Shown: positions 17,186-27,098, counted from the first letter of the stretch. The stretch: 43,377 bases of DNA from Shewanella sp. MBTL60-007 (GCF_019654915.1 NZ_BPET01000054.1:1-43377); one strand, 5' to 3'. Program-made: numbers and translations. Notes: a model not told the origin generated them from the sequence alone.

Positions 17186-20100
17186 TTACTGATAGCGCTT
17201 TCTCATTACTGCGTAATAAAGCACTGGGATCACCACGAGCGTTAATAGGGTGGAAATTAAGATGCCGAAGATAAGGCTTATGGCAAGCCCGTTAAAAATC
17301 GGGTCATCTATGATAAATAGCGCACCTATCATTGCCGCAAATGCAGTTAACATGATGGGTTTAGCCCTAACGGCCCCTGAGTGGATAACTGCTTGCTCAA
17401 AGGGGATGCCTGCAGCGGTTTCTTGATGAATAAAGTCCACCAAAAGAATCGAGTTACGAACTATAATCCCCGCAAGGGCTATCATTCCTATCATAGAGGT
17501 GGCGGTAAATTGCGCACCGAGTAAGGCATGGCCTGGCATTACTCCAATGATGGTTAATGGAATAGGCGCCATGATAATCAGCGGCACGCTATAAGACTTA
17601 AACTGAGCAACAACTAGCAGGTAGATGGCAATCATGCCCACTGCATAAGCAATACCCATATCGCGGAAAGTTTCATAGGTCACTTTCCATTCTCCATCCC
17701 AGAGTACCGCGACACTATCGAGTCCACTAGGCTGGCTGATGAAGTGCTGTTCAAAGTCAAAATTAGAGTCTAAAGCTGAGCCTTGCGTCCCCTTTATCTG
17801 ACCTACCATATCGAACATGCCGTACAGCGGACTGTCCAAGGGACCTGCCATATCGGCAACTACCATGATCATCGGGATCATATTTTTATGGATAATTGGA
17901 GTATCGATATTGCCTTTGACGATTCTAACTAATTCAGAGACAGGAATGGCTTGGCCACTGCTGTTGCGCAGCGTCAGGTTCAATACTTGTTCTAAATCAA
18001 CCTTGGCTCCCTCTTGAAGCTGAATTTTAATCGGCACTGGGTGTTTCTGATTCTCCTTGTGGAGATAGCTAATGTTCTTACCACCGACAGCAGTCGAGAC
18101 TAAGTCAACAATTTGGCTGTAGGGAACACCAAGCAAGCTAGCTTTGCTTCGGTCTATCATCACTTGCCATTTTGATGCTGACTCCGGTAAGAATATATCG
18201 ATATCGACCACATCTTTGGTCTCTTTAAACAGCCCAAGTAACTGATTAGCGGCTTGCTCACGAATGGCTTCACTGGGACCATAAACTTCGGCCAAAATTG
18301 GCGACCAAACAGGTGGTCCCGGTGGCACTTCAACCACTTTCACGTTGGCATTGTACTTGTCACCAATTGCCTGCAGTGGTGCTCGCACCGATAGTGCGAT
18401 GCTGTGACTATCTCTGTCTCTATGTTTTTTATCGACTAAATTAACCTGAATATCACCTAACTCCTGAGTTTGGCGCAGGAAGTAATGACGTACTAAACCA
18501 TTAAAGTTCATCGGTGCACTGGTGCCTGCGTAGAGCTGATAATTATCCACCTCTTCTACTTGATTAAGGTAACGGCCTAACTCTTTGAGTGCTTTTTGTG
18601 TCTGCTCAACGGGGGTGCCTTCAGGCAAGTCAACCATCACTTGAAACTCTGACTTGTTATCGAAGGGCAACATCTTCAGTACTACTAATTTTGCCATGGG
18701 TAGCACAACGGCTCCCGCGATGAGGATGAAAATCCCCGCCGCTAAGCCCAGTCTTGCCTTTCTGGCATTTTTACCTCGAACAAAGGGACCAATTAAACGG
18801 TTAAACAGTTTAAACATGAACCCTTGTGCTTGTTGCTCTTCGTTGTGTGAGGGCTGAGAGTGCTTTAGGAGTTTTCGGCTTAACCAAGGGGTGATCATAA
18901 ATGCCACCGCAAGAGAGATAAGCATTCCCATACTGGCATTGATCGGTATTGGGCTCATATAGGGCCCCATCAAGCCTGATACAAAAGCCATCGGCAGTAG
19001 TGCTGCGATCACAGTAAAGGTTGCTAGTATGGTTGGGCCTCCAACCTCGTCAACGGCGACAGGAATTAGCTCTGAGAAAGAACGTTTGCCCATTGCCATA
19101 TGCCGGTGAATGTTCTCAACAACAACGATGGCATCATCTACTAATATGCCGATGGAGAAAATGAGCGCAAACAGCGATATTCGGTTGAGCGTGAAGCCCC
19201 AAGCCCAAGAGGCAAACAGGGTCAGTGCCAAGGTGATGATGATAGCAATACCTACTACAACAGCCTCTCTGACACCCATTGTCATTAAGACCAAAATAAC
19301 TACTGCGGCGGTAGCAAACACTAACTTTAATATCAGAGTGTTAGCTTTGTCTCCAGCGGTTTCACCATAATTGCGTGAGACAGTGACTTCGACGCCCTCA
19401 GGTATGAGCACATTTTGCACTTTATTCACTCTATCCATGATAACGTTGGCCACATCGACGGCATTTTTGCCCGGCTGCTTACCTATGGCGATGGTTACCG
19501 CGGGGTAGATTTCTTGCTTGTCGCCATGCCATGCACTTTTTACAGGCAGATCTGCATTGAGGGTAATATCGGCAAAGTCAGCTAGAAAGATAGGGCTAGA
19601 GTGTCCGTCACTGTCTTGTTTCACTGCAACGACTAGCTGCTTTACGTCTTCAATATTTTGTAAGAACTGGCCAGCTTGGACCTTTATCTCCTGATTGCCT
19701 TGAACCAGCGAACTTGGCATCGAGATATGGTTGTTATTGCTGAGGCTTTGATTTATTTCATCAAATGAGACATTGAAATAGTTCATCTTAACCGGATCGA
19801 TTCTCACGTTGAGGCTAAGTTGATGATCGCCTACAGAGCTAATCTCTCTTGTGCCTGGGATCCTCTTTATCTCGGTTTCTAAGCCGTTAGCGACATGGGT
19901 CAGCATTTCGGCTGAAATCGAACTGTCTTTCGACCATAGGGTGAGACTTACAATCGGTACGTCATCGATACCGCGGGGTTTTATCAACGGCTCACCGACA
20001 CCTGCTGCGAGCGGCAGCTTGTCTAGATTTGAGTAGATTTGATTGTAGAGCTTTACAATGGCATCGTTGCGAGCAACGCCAACCTCAAAGACCACGATGA

Positions 20101-20398
20101 AGAGTGCACCGTCTGGTTGTGAAAATGAGTAGAGGGTGTCTATACCTTTAATTTCAGAGATTATCTGCTCGGTTGGCAGAGTAACTAAGCTTTCCACTTC
20201 ACGGGGCGTTGCGCCTGGGAAGGGGACAAATACGTCGGCAAAGGTAACATCGATTTGCGGCTCTTCTTCTTTAGGGGTAACGATAACCGCAAAAATTCCC
20301 AGTAATAAGCCTAATAGCGCCAATAATGGGGTGATAGCACTGGATTGAAAGGCGTTAGCAATGCGCCCTGAAATACCTAAATTCTGTTGAGTTGGCAT
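17186..20398 (-). CDS. RND-family efflux pump, inner-membrane permease
   Basis: 1070 residues, full length for an AcrB-type resistance-nodulation-division pump. It has an N-terminal membrane segment (~20-40), a large periplasmic loop, and the proton-relay helix SIGILVDDAIVVVENIHRH with its paired Asp residues. The C-terminal half repeats the fold. It would use the proton gradient to export a substrate with the fusion protein encoded just upstream and an outer-membrane channel encoded elsewhere. The substrate is unknown. AGGA lies nine bases before the ATG. Confidence 0.95.
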   Translation of the reverse strand: MPTQQNLGISGRIANAFQSSAITPLLALLGLLLGIFAVIVTPKEEEPQIDVTFADVFVPFPGATPREVESLVTLPTEQIISEIKGIDTLYSFSQPDGALFIVVFEVGVARNDAIVKLYNQIYSNLDKLPLAAGVGEPLIKPRGIDDVPIVSLTLWSKDSSISAEMLTHVANGLETEIKRIPGTREISSVGDHQLSLNVRIDPVKMNYFNVSFDEINQSLSNNNHISMPSSLVQGNQEIKVQAGQFLQNIEDVKQLVVAVKQDSDGHSSPIFLADFADITLNADLPVKSAWHGDKQEIYPAVTIAIGKQPGKNAVDVANVIMDRVNKVQNVLIPEGVEVTVSRNYGETAGDKANTLILKLVFATAAVVILVLMTMGVREAVVVGIAIIITLALTLFASWAWGFTLNRISLFALIFSIGILVDDAIVVVENIHRHMAMGKRSFSELIPVAVDEVGGPTILATFTVIAALLPMAFVSGLMGPYMSPIPINASMGMLISLAVAFMITPWLSRKLLKHSQPSHNEEQQAQGFMFKLFNRLIGPFVRGKNARKARLGLAAGIFILIAGAVVLPMAKLVVLKMLPFDNKSEFQVMVDLPEGTPVEQTQKALKELGRYLNQVEEVDNYQLYAGTSAPMNFNGLVRHYFLRQTQELGDIQVNLVDKKHRDRDSHSIALSVRAPLQAIGDKYNANVKVVEVPPGPPVWSPILAEVYGPSEAIREQAANQLLGLFKETKDVVDIDIFLPESASKWQVMIDRSKASLLGVPYSQIVDLVSTAVGGKNISYLHKENQKHPVPIKIQLQEGAKVDLEQVLNLTLRNSSGQAIPVSELVRIVKGNIDTPIIHKNMIPMIMVVADMAGPLDSPLYGMFDMVGQIKGTQGSALDSNFDFEQHFISQPSGLDSVAVLWDGEWKVTYETFRDMGIAYAVGMIAIYLLVVAQFKSYSVPLIIMAPIPLTIIGVMPGHALLGAQFTATSMIGMIALAGIIVRNSILLVDFIHQETAAGIPFEQAVIHSGAVRAKPIMLTAFAAMIGALFIIDDPIFNGLAISLIFGILISTLLTLVVIPVLYYAVMRKRYQ

Positions 20399-20440
20399 AT
20401 GAAGTATCCTAATTCCTAATTACAGCTTCCAGTTATCGCA

Positions 20441-21478
20441 CTATGGCTTGTGGCTTTGTTTAAGCATTAATAGGGCGTGATAGGCATCTTTGGCCACCAG
20501 ATCGCCATCGGACAATCCGGCTAAAATCTCAACATTGCCATTATCCGCAAGTCCGGTTCTGACTTGATTTAACACCCATTTATCATTTTGCTGAATATAA
20601 ACTGCGCTTAACTCATTCATGGTGATCAGTGAAGACTCTGGTACGAATATGGCGCTTCGACTGCCGCTGATGAATTGGGCCTTGATAAGGCTTCCAGGGA
20701 TTACGCCATCGACATTATCTGGCAAGTTAATGCGCACTTTATAGCTATGACTTTTAGGGTCAACAAAGGTGAACAATGTTAACTGGTCACTGTTAATCTG
20801 CTTACCGTTGGCTAAGGTTAATTTGAAGTTAGGTTGCTGCTTTAGCGCTTCAATGTAGCGTTGGGGAATTTGGGTCACGGCGCGCATCTGACTTAATGAG
20901 TAGCCTGAGTATAAGGCTTGGCCTGGGCTTACCGTCTCACCCTCTTCGACATGCCTTTGGGTAACAATACCTGCAAAGGGGGCGCTGACTAAGGTGTAGT
21001 TTAGAGACTCGCGAGCTTGAGTGATTTTGGCTTTCGCGGCACTGACTGCCTGCTGTGAAGATTTTGCATTGGCCTCTGCTTCATCCATTTCACCTTTGGA
21101 GATGGCGCCTTTTGGAAACAGTGCTTGATAACGAGTTAGCTGCTGCTGCGCTTCTACATTGACAGCGCTAGCTTTGGCGTAATCGGCTTCTGCCGCTGCA
21201 AGCTGTGCACCTTGCTCCTTATTGGTGATCTCCAGTAGTGGTGCACCTTCGGCAACTAGGTCATTGATGTCGTAGTTGAGCTTAATAATACGTCCAGAAG
21301 TTTGTGCTGACACTGTCGCGGCTTTTGTTGGCTCGACAACGGCGTCCAACTGCACCCAGTTAGGGTAGGGTTTCAGGCTTACTGATATCGGCTCTATAGG
21401 TAGAGTCTCGGCCATTGCTGACAGACTTATAAAGGGGAGAGAGCTAATGAGTAGGTAGCCAAAGATGGTATTTTTCAT
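20441..21478 (-). CDS. RND periplasmic adaptor (membrane fusion protein)
   Basis: 345 residues from the ATG at 21478. The signal peptide MKNTIFGYLLISSLPFISLS ends in AMA. The mature protein has the lipoyl-like half-motif (SAQTSGRIIKLNYDINDLV), an alpha-helical hairpin rich in Ala, Gln and Lys (~90-150), the second half-motif (VSAPFAGIVTQRHVEEGETV) and beta-barrel domains. It bridges the RND permease and an outer-membrane exit duct. First gene of the four-gene operon; 42 bases separate it from the pump gene. A longer TTG start is possible but less likely. Confidence 0.93.
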   Translation of the reverse strand: MKNTIFGYLLISSLPFISLSAMAETLPIEPISVSLKPYPNWVQLDAVVEPTKAATVSAQTSGRIIKLNYDINDLVAEGAPLLEITNKEQGAQLAAAEADYAKASAVNVEAQQQLTRYQALFPKGAISKGEMDEAEANAKSSQQAVSAAKAKITQARESLNYTLVSAPFAGIVTQRHVEEGETVSPGQALYSGYSLSQMRAVTQIPQRYIEALKQQPNFKLTLANGKQINSDQLTLFTFVDPKSHSYKVRINLPDNVDGVIPGSLIKAQFISGSRSAIFVPESSLITMNELSAVYIQQNDKWVLNQVRTGLADNGNVEILAGLSDGDLVAKDAYHALLMLKQSHKP

Positions 21479-21651
21479 ATTATAGTGCACCAAAATTAAT
21501 CCATGAGATAATTCTAATGGATGTGGTTTTTATCTGCAATAATTATTTATTAGAAAAATACGATGGATAGGTTTTGTGATTAACAGCCGCTACTTTATAT
21601 GGGGCGGTGGCAACAGAGCGTAGAAGAATTTTAGTTAAACAGTAGCAGACG

Positions 21652-21680
21652 AAAAGGCTTAACCTAAGTTAAGCCTTTTT
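21652..21680. terminator. Bidirectional terminator
   Basis: AAAAGGCTTAA pairs with TTAAGCCTTTTT around a six-base loop. It ends the minus-strand SIMPL transcript. Confidence 0.8.
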
Positions 21681-21706
21681 GCTATCAGTGAATTGAATCT
21701 TGAGCG

Positions 21707-22423
21707 TTAATCGTTCAGATAATAGGTTAATGTTGAAACGATACGCACTTTCTTTATGTAGGGGGTGTTGCTGTCTCTGTCATTGATACTAAATTGCCCT
21801 TGAGACGCCTTCTTAATTTTGCCTAGTTTAGAATCGGAATCTATAGCGAATTTTTCAGCAACCTGTCGAGCATTTTGAGTTGCTGATTGAATCATCTCAG
21901 GCTTGACCTTGTTTAACTCGGTAAATAAAAACTGTGCTTTGCTGTTGTAGTCTTGATCTGAGATTGCAATACCATCTTTCGCAAGACTAAGCATACTGGT
22001 GCGGGTAGTGAGTAAGAGATCCACGTTGTTGGTATACAGAGAAATGGAGATCTTGGCCGCATAACGGTATTTCACATTCGGGTCGACGTAACCTTGTGCT
22101 TGCCTGTCTTCGATTGCAGGAAGGGCGACGGTAATTTCATCTTCGCTAAAGCCTTGTTGTTTTAGGAAGTCGACGACTCTGTCAGTTTTAGTCTGTACGG
22201 TTTGGTAGAGGTTATTGAGATCGTTGTCGACTTCGGTAAAGCGAATAGGCCAAATGGCAACATTGGCTCGAACCTCTTTTTCGGCTAGGCCTTTTACCGT
22301 GACGGTTCGCTCCATTGCTTTCATTTTTAGTAGTTTATCGCCAATGGTATTGCCTAACATGATAAGACCAAAACAAAGTAGGCTACCTAAGATCAGGGCT
22401 GAGGGGGTATTGGTTTTCGACAT
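21707..22423 (-). CDS. SIMPL (DUF541) domain protein
   Basis: 238 residues: an N-terminal hydrophobic anchor (ALILGSLLCFGLIMLGNTIG, about 9-28) followed by the SIMPL/DUF541 domain, with the typical start VTVKGLAEKEVRANVA and the later KIKKASQGQFSI. The family sits in the periplasm or outer envelope; its precise role is unknown. A single gene with its own terminator. Confidence 0.9.
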   Translation of the reverse strand: MSKTNTPSALILGSLLCFGLIMLGNTIGDKLLKMKAMERTVTVKGLAEKEVRANVAIWPIRFTEVDNDLNNLYQTVQTKTDRVVDFLKQQGFSEDEITVALPAIEDRQAQGYVDPNVKYRYAAKISISLYTNNVDLLLTTRTSMLSLAKDGIAISDQDYNSKAQFLFTELNKVKPEMIQSATQNARQVAEKFAIDSDSKLGKIKKASQGQFSINDRDSNTPYIKKVRIVSTLTYYLND

Positions 22424-22513
22424 AGCTTACTCAATTCCAATTGATGTTTGATTAACGTTAACAAGAATATCCTTGAGAAGACAATGAAATTAGCTTAATA
22501 AATGCGCAATAAA

Positions 22514-22536
22514 AAAGCCGCATTGGTATGCGGCTT
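22514..22536 (-). terminator. Terminator after FadL gene
   Basis: AAAGCCGCA pairs with TGCGGCTTT, and the minus strand continues in a T run. Confidence 0.8.
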
Positions 22537-22572
22537 TGTTATCTAGATACTATCTACAATTAAGCGGTTAGC

Positions 22573-23883
22573 TTAAAACTTGTAGTTGTACTGGATTGAG
22601 TAGTACGTCGCGTTTGACGTCGTTGTCGCGTGTACTGTTCCTAGATCAGAGCCAAGAATTGGCATCTCTTGGCTAACAAGATCTAACACAGAGCTATGCT
22701 CAGTTAGCTGTGTTTCTTCACCTCGAACAAATGCAATACCGAAGTCTAGGCTAGTATTCTTTGACAGGTTGTAAGTCGCACCCATGGTGTACCACTGACG
22801 GTCTGAATCTGGAATAGAGATAGAGCTCACTTCGCCAACAACACCTTGGTCGAACATGTAGCCTGCACGTAGGGTCCACTTATCGTTTAGCGTGTATGTT
22901 CCACCGACGCTGAATAACCATGAGTCATCCCAAGCGTATTTCTTTAGCTGTGCTTCTGCAGGGTCAGTAACTGTGATCTCATGGAAATCGCCCCAAGTTG
23001 TCATTTGCGCTGTGTAGTGTAGTGCAAATGTGTCTGTTAACTGGTGGAAACCAGCAACTTGGAAGATATCTGGAATTGGAATGTTGATCTCTTCGAATTC
23101 TGTAACACCAAAGTTAACAGTGCCATCGGCCGTAAACTCTGGGCTGAAACGATAGCTAACACCTAAGCGGTGATCGGCATTGATCTCGTATACCGCGCCA
23201 ACAATACCACCGAAAGCGATACCTTCTGCATCAACATCGACAAGGTCAACTGGGACAAAAGAGCCATCTTGGCCTAATGGTAATTCACCTGAGCGGGTAA
23301 GTGTGCCTGAACCATAGATCACATCAAGGCCTGCACCCACACTGAAGTGGTCATTGATACGGTATGAAGCACTTAGGTTGAAGTTGATTGTGGTTACTTC
23401 AGTCTTACCAAGTAGATCCACTGGCGCAGGAATTTCTGCTGTGCCACCTAAAATAGACTTAGGCTGTGATAGCTCACTAGTATCTGTACCAGTACCGAAG
23501 TTACTGAACATAGCCACACCGTAGGCAAACTTATCATTTACTGGACTAACATAGTAAAAGTTTGGAATAACTTTAGCTTCAGCAGCATCGTCTACGCTAC
23601 CGTAGTGTAGTTCACCAATGTTTGAGTTAACGAATACATCGCTTACTTCTACCTGTACGTCAGCGTAAGTTAGGCCCATTGAAAGTTGTTTTTGATCAAA
23701 CAATGCCATCGCAGCTGGGTTACGTGAAAGCACTGATGCGTTGTCAGCGATAACGGCGTCACCTGCAAATGCACGGCCAATACCAGTTGCTGACTGGCTG
23801 TTTAGTTGGAAACCTGCAGCCATTGTTTGAGTACTTGCTAGAGCAACTGATACAGCAATAAGAGTCTTGTTGAAAATCTTCAT
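22573..23883 (-). CDS. fadL: FadL-family long-chain fatty-acid outer-membrane porin
   Basis: 436 residues. The signal peptide (MKIFNKTLIAVSVALASTQ, cleaved after TMA) is followed by AGFQLNSQSATGIGRAFAG, the N-terminal hatch signature of FadL/OmpP1. The rest is beta-barrel with a C-terminal aromatic strand (SIQYNYKF). It takes up long-chain fatty acids for the beta-oxidation enzymes. I took the ATG at 23883; an ATG three codons upstream is possible. A FadR-like site lies about 110 bases upstream. Genomes of this group often have several fadL paralogues. Confidence 0.93.
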   Translation of the reverse strand: MKIFNKTLIAVSVALASTQTMAAGFQLNSQSATGIGRAFAGDAVIADNASVLSRNPAAMALFDQKQLSMGLTYADVQVEVSDVFVNSNIGELHYGSVDDAAEAKVIPNFYYVSPVNDKFAYGVAMFSNFGTGTDTSELSQPKSILGGTAEIPAPVDLLGKTEVTTINFNLSASYRINDHFSVGAGLDVIYGSGTLTRSGELPLGQDGSFVPVDLVDVDAEGIAFGGIVGAVYEINADHRLGVSYRFSPEFTADGTVNFGVTEFEEINIPIPDIFQVAGFHQLTDTFALHYTAQMTTWGDFHEITVTDPAEAQLKKYAWDDSWLFSVGGTYTLNDKWTLRAGYMFDQGVVGEVSSISIPDSDRQWYTMGATYNLSKNTSLDFGIAFVRGEETQLTEHSSVLDLVSQEMPILGSDLGTVHATTTSNATYYSIQYNYKF

Positions 23884-23993
23884 TATTATCATCTCTATTA
23901 TATTTTGGTCTTGCTTATTTTGGGGCTAATTTCATGATTAGCGGCAAGATCCACTTATTAGACCAGTGCATAGTAGGGAGATGTGTGCAAGCT

Positions 23994-24008
23994 AACAACT
24001 CCGACCAG
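23994..24008 (-). promoter_or_regulatory. Candidate FadR operator upstream of fadL
   Basis: Read on the minus strand, CTGGTCGGAGTTGTT keeps the CTGGTC-n-GA core and the GTT end of the FadR operator. The rest of the 23884-24238 gap shows no gene, only a half-site GACCAG near 23961 and the putP terminator. Confidence 0.5.
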
Positions 24009-24189
24009 AAACGATTTATTGTTAAGTATTAGTTAATTGTTGCGCGTTTTTTTGGCTCGTAATTAGCTGAGTAATTAAAATAGACGGCAGAATGTATAGC
24101 CAGTAGAGGCTTTGGACACAGAGGCGGTTTGATTTCGGGTTAATGAGATGTAACTGAGTGCCGAAAAAGGAGGCGGTCGGTAAAAATAA

Positions 24190-24215
24190 AAAAAGCGTAC
24201 AAGTGTACGCTTTTT
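24190..24215. terminator. Terminator after putP
   Basis: AAAAAGCGTACA and TGTACGCTTTTT form a perfect 12-bp stem with an AG loop and T run. Confidence 0.85.
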
Positions 24216-24238
24216 ATCTGTTTTGCCTTTTATTACAG

Positions 24239-25690
24239 CTATAGCTTTGCTTGGAAGCTATCGAACTGCTGTTTTATTGTCTCTGATGGGCTTTTCATTT
24301 TACTGACTATCACACCCGTTAGCGTGGCTAGAATAAAGCCAGGCAGGATTTCGTAGATGTCAAAAATATGGCCAGTAAGCTGCTTCCAAATAACCACCGT
24401 AAGTGCGCCAACAACAATTGTCGCCACAGCACCATTACGGCTATAACCGCGCCAGAATAGAGATAACAATACGACTGGTCCGAAGGCGGCACCAAAACCT
24501 GCCCATGCATAGCTAACAAGACCTAATACGCTGCTTTCAGGGTTTAGGGCAACAACACCAGCAATGATGGCAATTGCCAATACGCCAATACGGCCGACTA
24601 GCATTAGTTCTTTACTTGTTGCCTGTGGGCGTAGCCACTTCTTATAGAAGTCTTCGGTGATCACACTAGAACAAACCAATAGCTGCGAATCGATAGTACT
24701 CATGATGGCCGATAAGATAGCGGCAATCAACAAACCACCAATCCATGGGTTAAAGGCTGCGTGGGCTAAGTGAATAAATACCGTTTCTGGGTTAGATAGG
24801 GGCTCAGATGCAAAGTAAAGGCTGCCGGCGATACCTGTTGCCAACGCACCGGCTAGGGCTAGAAGCATCCATCCCATTGCGATGCGACGAGAGACAGGAA
24901 TATCCTCTGGTGACGCGATAGCCATGAAGCGAGAAATAATATGTGGCTGACCAAAGTAGCCTAGGCCCCAAGCGAGAAGCGATACGAAACCAATCAAGGT
25001 GGTTTTTTCATTGAACATCGATAGCATTGCTGGGTCGATGCTTTCCAAGCCTGCTTGTGTCTCTGGCTGGCTAAAAATTGCAACTGGTACAATTAATAGT
25101 GCGATAAGCATCAGGCAACCTTGGAAAAAGTCGGTCCAACTAACGGCAAAGAAGCCACCAACAAAGGTATAAGCAACGATAATCGTAGAACCAATAAGCA
25201 GCGCTAAGGTGTAATCAAGACCAAATACTTTTTCAAATAAGATGGCACCGCCAACCATGCCAGATGAAGCGTAGAAGGTGAAGAAAACTAAAATGGTGAC
25301 AGCAGAAACGAGTTTTAATATTCCTTTATTATCTTCAAAGCGTTTTTCAAAGAAATCGGGCAGGGTAAGCGCATTGTCTGTGAACTGGGTATAAATTCTG
25401 AGTCGTTTAGCAACGAATAACCAGTTTAGCCAAGCACCGAACACTAAGCCAATACCAATCCATGCTTCGCCTAGTCCGCCTAGATATACCGCTCCGGGTA
25501 GACCTAAGAGTAACCAGCCTGACATATCGGATGCCCCCACGCTGAGCGCAGTTACTGCAGGTCCCATACCACGGCCGCCAAGAATGTAATCGTCTACAGA
25601 GTCTGTTGCTTTATAAGCCCATAAGCCTATACCCATCATAAGGGTAAGGTAGGCGATAAAAGTTATTAAAACTGGTAATTCAATTGTCAT
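24239..25690 (-). CDS. putP: Sodium/proline symporter
   Basis: 483 residues with about 13 hydrophobic segments, of the solute:sodium symporter family. The PutP signature is intact: the N-terminal GLWAYKATDSVDDYILGGRG followed by SVGASDMSGWLLLGLPGA, and the later FGQPHIISRFMA. It imports proline with sodium. I see no put operon partner nearby; the upstream gene encodes the DUF3379 protein on the same strand with a hairpin between them. Confidence 0.95.
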   Translation of the reverse strand: MTIELPVLITFIAYLTLMMGIGLWAYKATDSVDDYILGGRGMGPAVTALSVGASDMSGWLLLGLPGAVYLGGLGEAWIGIGLVFGAWLNWLFVAKRLRIYTQFTDNALTLPDFFEKRFEDNKGILKLVSAVTILVFFTFYASSGMVGGAILFEKVFGLDYTLALLIGSTIIVAYTFVGGFFAVSWTDFFQGCLMLIALLIVPVAIFSQPETQAGLESIDPAMLSMFNEKTTLIGFVSLLAWGLGYFGQPHIISRFMAIASPEDIPVSRRIAMGWMLLALAGALATGIAGSLYFASEPLSNPETVFIHLAHAAFNPWIGGLLIAAILSAIMSTIDSQLLVCSSVITEDFYKKWLRPQATSKELMLVGRIGVLAIAIIAGVVALNPESSVLGLVSYAWAGFGAAFGPVVLLSLFWRGYSRNGAVATIVVGALTVVIWKQLTGHIFDIYEILPGFILATLTGVIVSKMKSPSETIKQQFDSFQAKL

Positions 25691-25789
25691 GTGTGATGCA
25701 CGCTTCTTTTATTTTCAATTTGTGTGGGCGTTATGCTAGCAGATCTATGAGCTAACGCCCAATAAAGCGGAGAGATGTGATGAAGTTCT

Positions 25790-25820
25790 AACCAGCGATG
25801 TGCACTGAACATCGCTGGTT
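25790..25820. terminator. Strong hairpin, possible terminator after DUF3379 gene
   Basis: AACCAGCGATGT and ACATCGCTGGTT form a perfect 12-bp stem with a seven-base loop. The T run on the minus side is poor (TTAGAAC). Confidence 0.5.
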
Positions 25821-25831
25821 GTAAAGGTCGA

Positions 25832-26536
25832 TTAGATAAATGTTTGCTTGATTTCGTTTTTCACGTAATTAAGATCTTCGTGTTGCTCACCGACTAGTAA
25901 CATATAGGCATTATCGGTTTCAAAGCCCATTCCTTGGTATCTGTTATCGGCAAAAGCTTTATCAAGCACCATGCGATCTTCAAGCGGAACGATAAACAAG
26001 GTGACTTTTCCCTGCTCACCCTGCATCACTAGGTGCAAGCTCTGCACACCTTGAAAATCACAATAGGTACTGTAAAAGACTTTGCCTGGCTGCCTTGTGA
26101 ACTTCATCTCGTTGGTTCCAGCAAGGGAAGCGAGTTGAAAGTTTACATCTTGAAACGGTACATCTTGATCAACTGTCAGTGCTGTTGTCTCATGATAAAC
26201 ATGGGCAAGGGCGTGCTGACCTAAATCAACCGGAGCCATTCTTAACAATGTAAATGTCATGCCCGCTAAAAATGCAACTGAGGCTACGAGGGCAAATGCG
26301 AACCCTGTTTTACGGCGCTGGGTATGGTGATGCTGTAGTTGCTGACCTAACAATAATTTTGCCGCTAGGTCGTCGGGTACATCTACCTTAAGGGCGCGAT
26401 CAATTTTATTGTCTAAGCCTTTTAGATCACTTAAAAAAGCTTCTCTATCGGCAGATTCCATTGCAGCATCGAGAAAGTCTGGATCTTGGTTATTTGGGTC
26501 GCTATAAGCTTGGCGGCGAAATTGTAGCTCATCCAT
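25832..26536 (-). CDS. DUF3379 protein, probable anti-sigma factor
   Basis: 234 residues from ATG 26536, chosen for the GGGGG tract about eight bases upstream. The start overlaps the stop of the sigma-factor gene by eight bases (ATGGATGA), which couples translation of the two. One membrane helix is visible at residues ~77-99, with a cytoplasmic N-terminal helical domain and a periplasmic C-terminal domain. The usual zinc-binding HxxxCxxC of ZAS anti-sigma factors is absent. The gene order and topology suggest it holds the ECF sigma factor at the membrane; that is inference. Confidence 0.82.
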   Translation of the reverse strand: MDELQFRRQAYSDPNNQDPDFLDAAMESADREAFLSDLKGLDNKIDRALKVDVPDDLAAKLLLGQQLQHHHTQRRKTGFAFALVASVAFLAGMTFTLLRMAPVDLGQHALAHVYHETTALTVDQDVPFQDVNFQLASLAGTNEMKFTRQPGKVFYSTYCDFQGVQSLHLVMQGEQGKVTLFIVPLEDRMVLDKAFADNRYQGMGFETDNAYMLLVGEQHEDLNYVKNEIKQTFI

Positions 26537-27098
26537 TGGAGTGCCCCCTGATTTGCGGTTGTTCAAGTTGATCCTTAAGTTGGTTTCTTGCTCTAAATAA
26601 ACGAGTCATAACAGTATTACGATTTAAATCGAGAATTTTTGCGATTTCATCACCGCTAAAGCCGCCAATGACTTGTAGTAGCAATGGCTCTCGATACTCA
26701 AGCTCTAAGTTGTAAATCTGTCTACGAATTAAGTGTTGCTCTGCATGCTCTTCGGTACTACCAGAAAAGGTATCTTCGATAAACTCTTGCTCAACATCTG
26801 AGTAGTTAAACTGTTTACGCTCAAAGCGTCTGGCATTTTCACGGCGCAAAATAGTGATTAACCACGCTTTGGCAGCCTTTTCATCCTTTAAAGAGTCAAG
26901 TGATCGCCAAGCACGTAAAAATGTTTCTTGAGTGATATCTTCAGCGATGTGTTTATCCCCGCAAAGCCAATAGGCGAAACGGTAAATATCGGCATGAAGT
27001 GCCCTGACAAGGCTATCGTATCGTCGTTGTTTGCTAACCATGTCTGAAAAGACCGTGGACTTCGACTTTTTATTTCGCCAATTATCAAACATTTTCAT
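26529..27098 (-). CDS. ECF-type RNA polymerase sigma factor
   Basis: About 189 residues. Region 2 spans LHADIYRFAYWLCGDKHIAEDITQ and the following ETFLRAWR, for -10 recognition and core binding. Region 4 contains GDEIAKILDLNRNTVMTRLF, the helix-turn-helix for the -35 box. The N-terminal start is uncertain: the ATG at 27098 or 27092 is most likely, with no clear ribosome-binding site. It is directly followed by, and overlaps, the gene of its probable anti-sigma factor. Confidence 0.9.
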   Translation of the reverse strand: MKMFDNWRNKKSKSTVFSDMVSKQRRYDSLVRALHADIYRFAYWLCGDKHIAEDITQETFLRAWRSLDSLKDEKAAKAWLITILRRENARRFERKQFNYSDVEQEFIEDTFSGSTEEHAEQHLIRRQIYNLELEYREPLLLQVIGGFSGDEIAKILDLNRNTVMTRLFRARNQLKDQLEQPQIRGHSNG

